A stretch of 64,000 bases of DNA from Janthinobacterium sp051380875 (GTDB lineage: Bacteria > Pseudomonadota > Gammaproteobacteria > Burkholderiales > Burkholderiaceae_D), in NCBI RefSeq assembly GCF_051380875.1, contig NZ_JBNYXW010000007.1, positions 1 through 64,000 of the forward strand. The letters run 5' to 3'. Made by a program: the position numbers and the translations under genes. Below the pieces are notes generated by a model. That model had not been told where the DNA came from. It searched no databases and saw only the letters and a list, made by a program, of their open reading frames with translations. Shown here one piece after another: positions 53,110 through 60,993 of this stretch (position 1 is the first letter of the stretch; the number at the start of each line of letters is the position of its first letter).

Positions 53110-54693
53110 ATGCCTGCATTACTACAACTCGATCGTCTTTCCTATCTGCTGCCCGATGGCCGCGCCCTGTTTTCCAATTTGCAATTGAACTTTGCCCCGC
53201 AGCGTATCGGCCTTGTCGGCGATAACGGCGCGGGCAAGAGTGTCTTGGCACGCCTGTTGGCGGGCCTGGCGCAGCCGTCCAGCGGCACCGTGCGCTGTGA
53301 CGGCACGCTGCATTATGTGGCGCAGGAACTCGACCCGGAACGCTATCCCACCGTGGCGGCGCTTGCCGGCATGGGCGCTTTGCTCGCTGCGCTGGCCCGC
53401 ATCGCCGCCGGCAGCGTCGACGCGGACGACTACTCCCTGGTGGGCGAGCGCTGGGATGCCCACGCCCGCCTGCGCCAGGCGCTCGATGAGCTCGATTTAC
53501 GCCATGTGGAGGCGGACACGCCGACAGTCAGCCTGAGCGGTGGCGAACGCCAGCGCATCGCGCTACAGGGCGCCTGGCTGTCGCAGGCGGACTGGATCGT
53601 GTTCGATGAACCGAGTAACCATCTCGATGCGCAGCAGCGCGCACGGCTGGTGACGCAGATGGCGCGCTGGCCGCGCGGCTTGCTGCTGATCAGCCATGAC
53701 CGCGGCTTATTGGCGCACGTCGATGAAATCGTCGAATTGTCACAGCAAGGCTTGCGCAGTTATGGCGGCAATCATGCTTTTTACGCACACCAGCGGGCGC
53801 TGGAGCAAGCCAGCTTGACGGCCGTCCTGCAAGCAGAAAAGGCGAATGCCAAACGCGAGCAGCGCGAGGCGCAGCAGCAGGCCGAACGCCAGCAGAAAAG
53901 AGTCATGCGCGGCGAGAGAGAAGGGCGTGAAGGCAATCAAAGCAAGCTCTTGCTCGATGCGCGTAAGGAAAAAAGCCAGGGTAGCCAGGGCAAGCTGCGT
54001 TTGCACGCGCTAGAGGCGCAGCAAGCGCGCCAGCAGCGGGTGCTTGAGGCCAGCGCCCGCTGCGCACCAGATGCCGAACGCCTGCTGCTGGCGCCAGGGA
54101 GCGGTGTGCCCAACGGCAAGCTGATGCTGGAGTTGCACCAGCTGGTCTTGCCGCATGGCCAGGCGCAGCCCCTGGAGCTGGTGCTCAGTGGTCCGCGCCG
54201 CCTGGCCGTCACGGGCCAGAACGGCAGTGGCAAATCGACCTTGCTGCGCGTCATCGCCGGGCAATTGGCGCCCGCCAGCGGCGAGGTGCGGTGCCATGCG
54301 CGGGTGGCGTGGCTGGGCCAGCATGCAGGGGCGCGCGAAGGGGGCTGGAGCGCCGTGCGGCGCTTGCAAGAGCGCAACAGCACCCTGGCGGAAGGCGAGT
54401 TGCGCACGCGGCTGGCGCTGCTGGGCATTGCCGGCGCGCGCGCTGCCATGCCCAGCCGTTTGCTCAGCGGTGGCGAGCGCATGAAGGTAGCGCTGGCGGC
54501 CGAGCTGTACGCGCAGGCGCCGCCCCAGTTGCTACTGCTTGACGAGCCCGACAATCACCTGGACCTGGCCAGCCTGCAGGCATTGGAGCGGATGCTGCTG
54601 CAATATCAAGGCGCGTTACTTGTGGTATCGCATGACCAGGCTTTTTTGGACGGCTTAAACCTTGACCCGCAAGGCTTGACATTGCATAAGTGA
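53110..54693 (+). CDS. ABC-F family ATPase (two ATPase domains, no membrane part)
   Basis: 527 aa. It carries two nucleotide-binding domains: Walker A GDNGAGKS (37-44) and GQNGSGKS, signatures LSGGERQR and LSGGERMK, and Walker B FDEPSNHLD and LDEPDNHLDL. The inter-domain linker (about residues 235-330) is long, Gln/Arg/Lys-rich and probably a coiled coil, as in ribosome-binding ABC-F factors. These act in the ribosomal E-site in translation control or antibiotic protection. It is not a close match by eye to EttA or Uup, so the subfamily is open. AAGGAG precedes the ATG; 16 upstream codons are rejected. Confidence 0.85.
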   Translation: MPALLQLDRLSYLLPDGRALFSNLQLNFAPQRIGLVGDNGAGKSVLARLLAGLAQPSSGTVRCDGTLHYVAQELDPERYPTVAALAGMGALLAALARIAAGSVDADDYSLVGERWDAHARLRQALDELDLRHVEADTPTVSLSGGERQRIALQGAWLSQADWIVFDEPSNHLDAQQRARLVTQMARWPRGLLLISHDRGLLAHVDEIVELSQQGLRSYGGNHAFYAHQRALEQASLTAVLQAEKANAKREQREAQQQAERQQKRVMRGEREGREGNQSKLLLDARKEKSQGSQGKLRLHALEAQQARQQRVLEASARCAPDAERLLLAPGSGVPNGKLMLELHQLVLPHGQAQPLELVLSGPRRLAVTGQNGSGKSTLLRVIAGQLAPASGEVRCHARVAWLGQHAGAREGGWSAVRRLQERNSTLAEGELRTRLALLGIAGARAAMPSRLLSGGERMKVALAAELYAQAPPQLLLLDEPDNHLDLASLQALERMLLQYQGALLVVSHDQAFLDGLNLDPQGLTLHK

Positions 54694-54947
54694 TAGTTGA
54701 ATGAAAAAATACACGTACGATGCCTGTAGAGCATGCTTCATGAAACGATGCTGAATTTTGTTTGATTGTCGGTATAATCCACTGAATAACCGGGCCTATT
54801 TGTGAACTAAAACTGCTGGTTCACCAATATGATGACGTTTAATCTGGCACTGTTGGCGCTCCATTAACGCGCTGCCGTGACGTCTTCATCTGTGCCCCGC
54901 CGCTCATATAGTCGGTTTCGTTTATATTGTTTTCTTGGAGAAATAGC

Positions 54948-55406
54948 ATGTCGTTTTACGAAAAACTCAAGGCTCTCAACATCGAATTGCCAGTCGTTGC
55001 CGCACCTGCTGCCGCCTACGTGATGCATGCCCGCACGGGCAACACCGTCTTCCTGTCCGGCCACCTGGCCAAGAAAGACGGCAAGATCTGGGTCGGCCAA
55101 CTGGGCAAGGACGTCACCACGGAAGAAGGCAAAGTGGCCGCGCGCGGCATCGCCATTGAACTGATCGCTACCCTGCAAGACGCGTGCGGCGGCGACCTGA
55201 GCAAGGTCAAACGCATTGTCAAGGTCATGAGCCTGGTCAATTCCACCTCCGCATTCACGGAGCAGCACCTGGTCACCAATGGCGCCTCGGAACTGTTCGT
55301 CGAAGTCTTCGGCGACAGCGGCAAGCACGCCCGCTCCGCCTTCGGCGTGGCGCAAATCCCGCTGGGCGCTTGCGTCGAGATCGAACTGATCGCCGAACTG
55401 GCCTGA
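54948..55406 (+). CDS. RidA/YjgF-family protein
   Basis: 152 aa, a trimeric chorismate-mutase-like fold. The family block near the C-terminus reads KHARSAFGVAQIPLGACVEIEL, with the arginine that in RidA binds the carboxylate of 2-aminoacrylate/imine intermediates. It is longer than the usual about 128 aa, as in the COG0251 branch starting FYEKLKALNIELP. It may detoxify reactive enamines from amino-acid breakdown, which fits two amino-acid permease genes downstream. TTGGAG is 8-9 nt before the ATG. A consensus -10 TATAAT is at 54773-54778, but with no clear -35. Confidence 0.85.
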   Translation: MSFYEKLKALNIELPVVAAPAAAYVMHARTGNTVFLSGHLAKKDGKIWVGQLGKDVTTEEGKVAARGIAIELIATLQDACGGDLSKVKRIVKVMSLVNSTSAFTEQHLVTNGASELFVEVFGDSGKHARSAFGVAQIPLGACVEIELIAELA

Positions 55407-55522
55407 TCATCTGAGCATGCCGGCGCTCACCCGCCGGCCAGTCCTTTCCTCCTTTCCAGCAAGAGCGGAACCGCCATTGGGGTGGAGGGATAGGTGCATT
55501 CAAGAAAAAACGGAGACACGTA

Positions 55523-56953
55523 ATGAAAACGAGTGAACAAGGCTTGCACCGCGGCCTGGGCGAGCGGCAGATCCGCCTGATGGCGCTGGGCGCCGCGATT
55601 GGCGTGGGCCTGTTTCTGGGTTCCGGCAACGCCATCAAGATGGCCGGTCCCGGCATCATGCTGTCGTATATTATCGGTGGCGCGGTCATTTTCATGATCA
55701 TGCGCGCCCTGGGCGAAATGGCCGTGCACAACCCGGTCGCCGGCTCCTTCAGCCGCTATGCGCAGGACTATCTGGGCCCGCTGCAAGGCTACCTGACGGG
55801 TTGGAATTACTGGTTCCTGTGGCTGGTTACTTGCGTAGCGGAAATTACTGCCGTCGCCATCTACATGGGCATCTGGTTCCCTGACGTGCCGCGCTGGATC
55901 TGGGCCCTGGCGGCCCTGGGTTCCATGGGCGCTGTCAACCTGCTGGCAGTGAAAGCCTACGGCGAATTCGAATTCTGGTTTGCCCTGATCAAGGTGGTCA
56001 CCATCATCCTGATGATCATCGGCGGCACCGGCATGATCGTCTTCGGCCTCGGCAACGATGGCGTGGCCATCGGCATTTCCAACCTGTGGACGCATGGCGG
56101 CTTCTTCCCGAACGGCGCGCAGGGCGTGCTGATGTCCTTGCAGATGGTGATGTTTGCCTATCTGGGCGTGGAAATGATCGGCCTGACGGCCGGCGAAGCG
56201 GCGAACCCGAAGAAATCGATCCCGGACGCCATCAATTCGGTGTTCTGGCGCATCCTGATTTTCTACGTCGGCGCGCTGTTCGTCATCCTGTCGATCTACC
56301 CATGGAATGAAATTGGCACCACCGGCAGCCCGTTCGTGATGACGTTTGAGCGCCTGGGCATCAAGACGGCCGCCGGCATCATCAACTTCGTCGTGCTGAC
56401 GGCGGCCTTGTCGTCGTGCAATGGCGGTATCTTCAGCACGGGCCGCATGCTGTACAACCTGGCGCAGCAAGGCCAGGCGCCGAAAGCGTTTGCGCAAACC
56501 ACGGCCAGCGGCGTGCCGCGCCGCGCCATTTTGGTGTCCGTCGTGGCGCTGCTGCTCGGCGTGTTGCTGAACTACATGGTGCCAGAGAAAGTATTTATCT
56601 GGGTCACCTCGATCTCCACTTTCGGCGCCGTCTGGACCTGGGGTGTGATCCTGGTCACGCAGCTTCAGTTCCGCAAGACCTTGACGCCGCTGGAAATCAA
56701 GAACCTGGCTTTCCGCATGCCGTTCGCGCCGTATGGTTCCTGGATTTCCCTGGCCTTCCTGGCGCTGGTGATCGGTTTGATGGCGTATTTCCCCGATACG
56801 CGCATCGCCCTGATGGTGGGGCCTGCCTGGCTGGTCCTGCTGACGGTGCTGTATTACGTGCTGGGCCTGGCGCCGAAAGAGCGCCACGATGACGTGCCGC
56901 AGGGCTATGAAGCGGGCTGGCCGCCGGCCGATGCGCCGCACGGCAAAAAGTAA
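55523..56953 (+). CDS. Amino-acid permease, AAT family (proline/GABA/lysine-type)
   Basis: 476 aa with 12 predicted helices. The start HRGLGERQIRLMALGAAIGVGLFLGSG (about residues 8-34) is the classical AAT helix 1 with the GxGLF motif. LSSCNGGIFSTGRMLYNLA is the conserved helix 8 region. By eye it is closest to ProY/AnsP/GabP-type proton symporters; the exact substrate cannot be told. A terminator follows 25 bp after the stop. RidA lies upstream with a 116-bp gap. Confidence 0.88.
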   Translation: MKTSEQGLHRGLGERQIRLMALGAAIGVGLFLGSGNAIKMAGPGIMLSYIIGGAVIFMIMRALGEMAVHNPVAGSFSRYAQDYLGPLQGYLTGWNYWFLWLVTCVAEITAVAIYMGIWFPDVPRWIWALAALGSMGAVNLLAVKAYGEFEFWFALIKVVTIILMIIGGTGMIVFGLGNDGVAIGISNLWTHGGFFPNGAQGVLMSLQMVMFAYLGVEMIGLTAGEAANPKKSIPDAINSVFWRILIFYVGALFVILSIYPWNEIGTTGSPFVMTFERLGIKTAAGIINFVVLTAALSSCNGGIFSTGRMLYNLAQQGQAPKAFAQTTASGVPRRAILVSVVALLLGVLLNYMVPEKVFIWVTSISTFGAVWTWGVILVTQLQFRKTLTPLEIKNLAFRMPFAPYGSWISLAFLALVIGLMAYFPDTRIALMVGPAWLVLLTVLYYVLGLAPKERHDDVPQGYEAGWPPADAPHGKK

Positions 56954-56978
56954 TCCAGCTGAATGTAGCTGACCCTAG

Positions 56979-57010
56979 CGCGCCCCTGCTCTTGCAGCGG
57001 CGCGTTTTTT
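56979..57010 (+). terminator. Intrinsic terminator after the first permease
   Basis: The stem pairs 56979-56984 with 56999-57004 and 56986-56989 with 56994-56997 (one C/C mismatch), followed by six T. Confidence 0.88.
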
Positions 57011-57122
57011 ATTTCATATTAACAATTCCACACCCCACTAGCCGCCCATGCACGTTTGGCGGCGCACCCCTGACGTTGTTTCCGTACATCAAAGTTCTGT
57101 TTAGTTGAGCCGATGAAAGCCC

Positions 57123-57128
57123 TATAAT
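57123..57128 (+). promoter_or_regulatory. -10 hexamer of the second permease promoter
   Basis: A perfect TATAAT in an AT-richer stretch. No consensus -35 at 16-18 bp; TTGAGC at 57105-57110 is too close. If used, the transcript has a leader of about 235 nt that contains the inverted-repeat element. The 56954-57371 gap contains no gene I can support beyond this, the terminator and the repeat. Confidence 0.45.
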
Positions 57129-57223
57129 CGCTTAGTTTCGAAAATGGATGCGATCTTTCCGGTTTTTTGCCAGGTAGGGCCGGAGCGCCGTTTTCTCTTG
57201 TTTTTACCCGTCATGTGCCTAGC

Positions 57224-57343
57224 AACACCTACCAAAACCGTAGCGAGCGGATGTGAGTTGTGGTTGAGAAGCGCAGCTGTGCGGATGCACAGTGAGCATC
57301 GCAGGCCGCAAATCGCGACGCGCAGTAGGTTTTGGTAGGTGTT
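57224..57343. repeat. 120-bp element with perfect 16-bp terminal inverted repeats
   Basis: The left arm (57224-57239, AACACCTACCAAAACC) is the exact reverse complement of the right arm (57328-57343). Inside is a perfect 6-bp hairpin (57277-57282 with 57287-57292, loop GGAT). There is no coding sequence. Size and symmetry suggest a MITE or REPIN-type palindromic element. As RNA it would fold into a long-range stem closing 19 nt before the ribosome-binding site of the permease. Confidence 0.65.
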
Positions 57344-57371
57344 TAAGTGCATGCCTCATAAAGGAATGTTA

Positions 57372-58847
57372 GTGAGCCAAACCCTGGTCCAGAAACTTTG
57401 CCGCACCAAGCCGATCGATACCACGGTCGAGTATGGTGAAGGCCTCAGCAGCAGTGGCTTGAGCCGATCCATCGGCCTGTTTTCCCTCACCATGATCGGC
57501 GTCGGCGCCACCGTCGGTACGGGTATCTTCTTTACCATGGTTGAAGCCGTCCCCAAGGCGGGCCCGTCGGTCATCCTGTCGTTCCTGATCGCCGCCATCA
57601 CGGCCGGCCTGACGGCCTTGTGCTATGCGGAACTGTCGTTTCGCATCCCCGCCTCCGGTTCTTCGTATTCGTTTGCCTATGCCACCGTGGGCGAGTTTCT
57701 CGCCTTCATCATGGCTGCCTGTTTGCTGCTCGAATATGGCTTGGCCGGCAGTGCCGTGTCCATCGGCTGGTCGTCCTACCTGAACAACTTCCTGGAAAAC
57801 GCGTTTGGCTGGCATATTCCCGAGATGCTGCGCACGCCGATGATCGTCTCCGGCCCCCATGGCATGGAGTTTCATGCCGGCCACATCAATCTGCCGCCCA
57901 TCTTTTTGATCTGCATGTGCGGCTTCCTGCTGTTGCGCGGCGCCAAGGAATCGGCCCTGATGAACGCCATCATGGTCATCATCAAGCTGGCGATCCTGGT
58001 GTTTTTCATCGTCATCGCCTTTTCCGGCTTCAATGCCGATAATTTTGTGCCCTTCTTTAATACCGACAATAGCAAGGGCTTTGCCGGCATGACGGGCGTG
58101 ACGGCGGCTGCCGGCACCGTCTTCTTCTCGTTCATCGGCCTCGATACGGTGGCCACGGCGGGCGACGAGGTGAAAAATCCCAAGCGCAACGTGCCGCGTG
58201 GCATCTTGTATGGCTTGCTGATCGTCACCGTGTTTTATCTGCTGGTGGCCATGGCCGCCCTGGGTGCGCAGCAGGCAAAACTGTTCGAGGGCCAGGAAGC
58301 GGGCCTGTCGGTAATCCTGCAAAACGTCACGGGCAAGACCTGGCCAGCGCTGGTGCTGTCGGCCGGCGCCGTCATTTCCGTCTTCAGCGTGACCCTGGTG
58401 ACGATCTACGGCCAGACGCGCATCCTGTTTGCCGTCAGCCGCGATGGCCTGATCCCGAAATCGTTCCAGAAGATACACCCGCGCACGCTGGTGCCGGTCA
58501 GCAATACCATCATCGTCTGCCTGGTGGTGGCCGTGGTGGCGGGCTCGGTCGACGCCACTTACCTGTGGGACATGGTCAGCATCGGCACCCTGACGGCCTT
58601 CATGGTGGTCTCGATTGCCGTGCCCGTGCTGCGCCACAAGCAAGGCGCAAACCGCATCGAAGGCTTCAGCGTGCCGTTCGGCCCGTACGTGATACCCGGC
58701 ACGAGCGTCTTTGCCTGCCTGTACATCATGCGCGACTTGCCGCATACGACGTTTGTCGTGTTCAGCATCTGGATGGCGGTGACCGTGGCCATTTATTTCC
58801 TGTACAGCATGCGCCATTCGCATCTGGGCAGGAACGCCAAACGATGA
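57372..58847 (+). CDS. Amino-acid permease, APC family (cationic amino-acid transporter-like)
   Basis: 491 aa with 12 or more predicted helices. Helix 1 reads IGVGATVGTGIFFTM, and the helix 6 region is FFSFIGLDTVATAGDEVKNPKRNVPRG, typical of the CAT/YhdG branch that carries basic or other amino acids. The GTG at 57372 is chosen because AAGGA ends 6 nt upstream; the ATG at 57366 abuts that site, and ATG 57351 or GTG 57339 lack one. The 5' leader contains the inverted-repeat element. It could import arginine for the AST operon, which is only a guess. Confidence 0.87.
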   Translation: MSQTLVQKLCRTKPIDTTVEYGEGLSSSGLSRSIGLFSLTMIGVGATVGTGIFFTMVEAVPKAGPSVILSFLIAAITAGLTALCYAELSFRIPASGSSYSFAYATVGEFLAFIMAACLLLEYGLAGSAVSIGWSSYLNNFLENAFGWHIPEMLRTPMIVSGPHGMEFHAGHINLPPIFLICMCGFLLLRGAKESALMNAIMVIIKLAILVFFIVIAFSGFNADNFVPFFNTDNSKGFAGMTGVTAAAGTVFFSFIGLDTVATAGDEVKNPKRNVPRGILYGLLIVTVFYLLVAMAALGAQQAKLFEGQEAGLSVILQNVTGKTWPALVLSAGAVISVFSVTLVTIYGQTRILFAVSRDGLIPKSFQKIHPRTLVPVSNTIIVCLVVAVVAGSVDATYLWDMVSIGTLTAFMVVSIAVPVLRHKQGANRIEGFSVPFGPYVIPGTSVFACLYIMRDLPHTTFVVFSIWMAVTVAIYFLYSMRHSHLGRNAKR

Positions 58848-58882
58848 TTGTTGTTGCATCCAAAACCGCCGCGCTGCTTGCA

Positions 58883-58916
58883 GTAATGCCGTTCAGTCTT
58901 AACTGAACGGCATTAC
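58883..58916. terminator. Perfect 15-bp hairpin between convergent genes
   Basis: 58883-58897 pairs exactly with 58902-58916 around a CTTA loop. A flanking CCGCC/GGCGG pairing (about 58867 and 58934) could extend it to a larger cruciform with short T-runs on either strand. It likely ends both the permease and the phosphatase transcripts. Confidence 0.55.
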
Positions 58917-58954
58917 CGTCCGAGGGCGGCCTTTTGCGTACTGGGTGAGGCAGA

Positions 58955-60907
58955 TCAGGTATCGAGGCGCAACTGCAAGCCCGTTTCCGTGTAGGTCGGC
59001 GTGACCTTGAAGCCGTCGACCGTGATGCTGTCGAACTTGCCTTTGAGGCTGGCAGCATTGATGACACTCAATGTGTCGCCTGCGGCCGGCTTGTAGCCAG
59101 TCTGGAATGTAACCTTTAAGCTACCGCCAGCGACTGTCATCAGGCCCGCCACGCTCAAGCGTCCAGCTTGGCTGCTGCCCAGCTTCAACTCCAGGTTGCC
59201 CGTGGATAACTGCGTGTACTTGCCGGCCAGCGCCAGGCTGCTGGCCGCATTGCTGACCAGCGTGCCGCCGCTGACATACACGTCGCCCTTGCCGAAGGCC
59301 GTAGCCGAGAGGCCTTCCAGGCTGCCTGCTTCCACTTGCGTGCCGCCGCTCCAGCTATTGTTGCCGCCCAGCTTCAGGGTACCCGTGCCTTGCTTGTTCA
59401 GCTTGCCGGTGCCACTGATGTCGTTGCGCCAGCGGTCGATGGCATAAAAGCCGCCCTTGGCCGCATCCATTGCCACCACGACACTGCCCGTGAAGACGGC
59501 ATAGCCGTCGGCGGCGGCAAACAGGTTCAAGCGGCCCCAGCCCTCGGCATCGTCCATTACCGGATAGCCCGATGGCAATGCCGTGGTTTTCAGCACCACG
59601 CGGCGTTGCGCGTCGGACAGGTAGGGCAAGCGGGTTTCCAGCAGCACTTCCGCGCCTTTCGGCACCACGGCAGGCAGCGTGGTGACACCCGTCTGCGCGA
59701 AACCGAAGGTCAGGCGGCGGAGGTAGGCGGCCTTGGTGCTGGCGTAATCTGAAAAACGGTCGTTGGCGGGTGTGCCGGAATGGGCGTAGTCATAGAAGGT
59801 GTCGGCCGTGGCGCCCGTCCTGGTCATCAGGGTGGTGTGCGCCTGTGTCACGGCGGCCGCCTTGGTGGCGGCCGTGGCCGGGTCGAGCAAATTGGCGGCG
59901 ACGATGGCTTGCGCCTGGACGCGGCCGCTGATCACGTCGAGCGGCGAATGCATGCCGGCGATGATGCGGTTTTCGCCCAGTTCCAGTCCCCGTGCCACCA
60001 TTTCCTGGTAGCGCTCGGGCAAGGCATAGGCCATGCCCAGCGCGCCGCGCACGGCTTCGGCCGAGTGGCCACTGGTAAAGCCGCCATCGGTGGATGGCGT
60101 GGCACTCTTGGCCGGCACCAGCGCCGGAATCAGCACCACATTGCTGCTCCAGCGGAACGGACGCGCATATTTGTAGAAGCGCTTGGCCGGTTCCGTCGAG
60201 CCATTGTTGCCCATGGCATTGACCAGGCCGACCACGTTTCCGAATTCGGCATTGCCGCTGCCCGCCACGCCCGTGTTGCTGCCGCTGTCGTTGTACAGCA
60301 CGCTTGTTGCATCGGGCGCGATGGAGGTGATGCTGGTGCTCTGGCGCGCTGCGCTGCGCCAGGCGTCCGTCAGCGGACCCATGCCGTCGGTGATGCTGTA
60401 GCCCTTGCCGCGGCGGTCATCGAGGTAGGCGGCCAGTTCCTGCGCCGGGGTGCGGCTGGTGGTGGCTTTCACGACGAAATCGATATTCGCACTGTGTACG
60501 CTGGCATTGACGATGGTGCCGCCCGGCGTGCCATCGTTGGGCACGCCTGTCCAGGCGGATGGCACGACGGCGGGGAAGCCGTCCACGGCCGGCGCCGAAA
60601 CACCTGCGTCGACGATTTCAGTCAATGGTTTCCAGATGTCGAGCATGCCGATCAGCACGCGCACGCCAGCATTCGTGGCCGCCGTGGCGTAGCGGGCATC
60701 GCCGCGCTGGTTGCTGGCGATATTGTCGACAAAGGGGATGGCCGTGGCCGATGGCGGCGCCGTATCGGGCGCTCCCTGGTCGGCGGGTGCGGCGGGGATG
60801 ACGAGCGCCGTTTCCTGGTGATCGGAACCGCCGCAGGCGGCGAGGGCGAGGGCGGCGCTGATGGCCAGCGCCAGTGGCAGGCGCCGGGTCAGGGGAAATG
60901 CGTGCAT
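58955..60907 (-). CDS. PAP2-type acid phosphatase lipoprotein with C-terminal autotransporter-type strand repeat
   Basis: 650 aa. The lipobox LAAC ends at C25. The phosphatase signature is complete: Kx6RP (K242, R249, P250), SGH (279-281) and the Rx5Hx3D block (R314, H320, D324), as in class A acid phosphatases. The C-terminal portion (about residues 490-650) has an autotransporter-associated beta-strand repeat (GTGTLKLGGNNSWSGGTQVE) followed by Gly/Ser-rich strands, but there is no 12-strand translocator barrel. The start ATG 60907 has AAGG 7 nt upstream. It probably acts at the cell surface or periplasm on phosphomonoesters. It lies downstream of the FUSC gene (86-bp gap). Confidence 0.85.
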   Translation of the reverse strand: MHAFPLTRRLPLALAISAALALAACGGSDHQETALVIPAAPADQGAPDTAPPSATAIPFVDNIASNQRGDARYATAATNAGVRVLIGMLDIWKPLTEIVDAGVSAPAVDGFPAVVPSAWTGVPNDGTPGGTIVNASVHSANIDFVVKATTSRTPAQELAAYLDDRRGKGYSITDGMGPLTDAWRSAARQSTSITSIAPDATSVLYNDSGSNTGVAGSGNAEFGNVVGLVNAMGNNGSTEPAKRFYKYARPFRWSSNVVLIPALVPAKSATPSTDGGFTSGHSAEAVRGALGMAYALPERYQEMVARGLELGENRIIAGMHSPLDVISGRVQAQAIVAANLLDPATAATKAAAVTQAHTTLMTRTGATADTFYDYAHSGTPANDRFSDYASTKAAYLRRLTFGFAQTGVTTLPAVVPKGAEVLLETRLPYLSDAQRRVVLKTTALPSGYPVMDDAEGWGRLNLFAAADGYAVFTGSVVVAMDAAKGGFYAIDRWRNDISGTGKLNKQGTGTLKLGGNNSWSGGTQVEAGSLEGLSATAFGKGDVYVSGGTLVSNAASSLALAGKYTQLSTGNLELKLGSSQAGRLSVAGLMTVAGGSLKVTFQTGYKPAAGDTLSVINAASLKGKFDSITVDGFKVTPTYTETGLQLRLDT

Positions 60908-60993
60908 GAGTAGCCTTGGCTGGTGGTTGAAAAAAACCATCGCAGCATAGAGGCGGCATATGACCCCCTGATGACATCGGGTCCGGCAATTCC

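Noticed and set aside
57077..57118. ArgR-like tandem site upstream of the second permease
   Set aside because: TGTTTC and TGTTTA match the consensus only partly, the second lacks the AA, and the spacing to the -10 differs from that at aruC.
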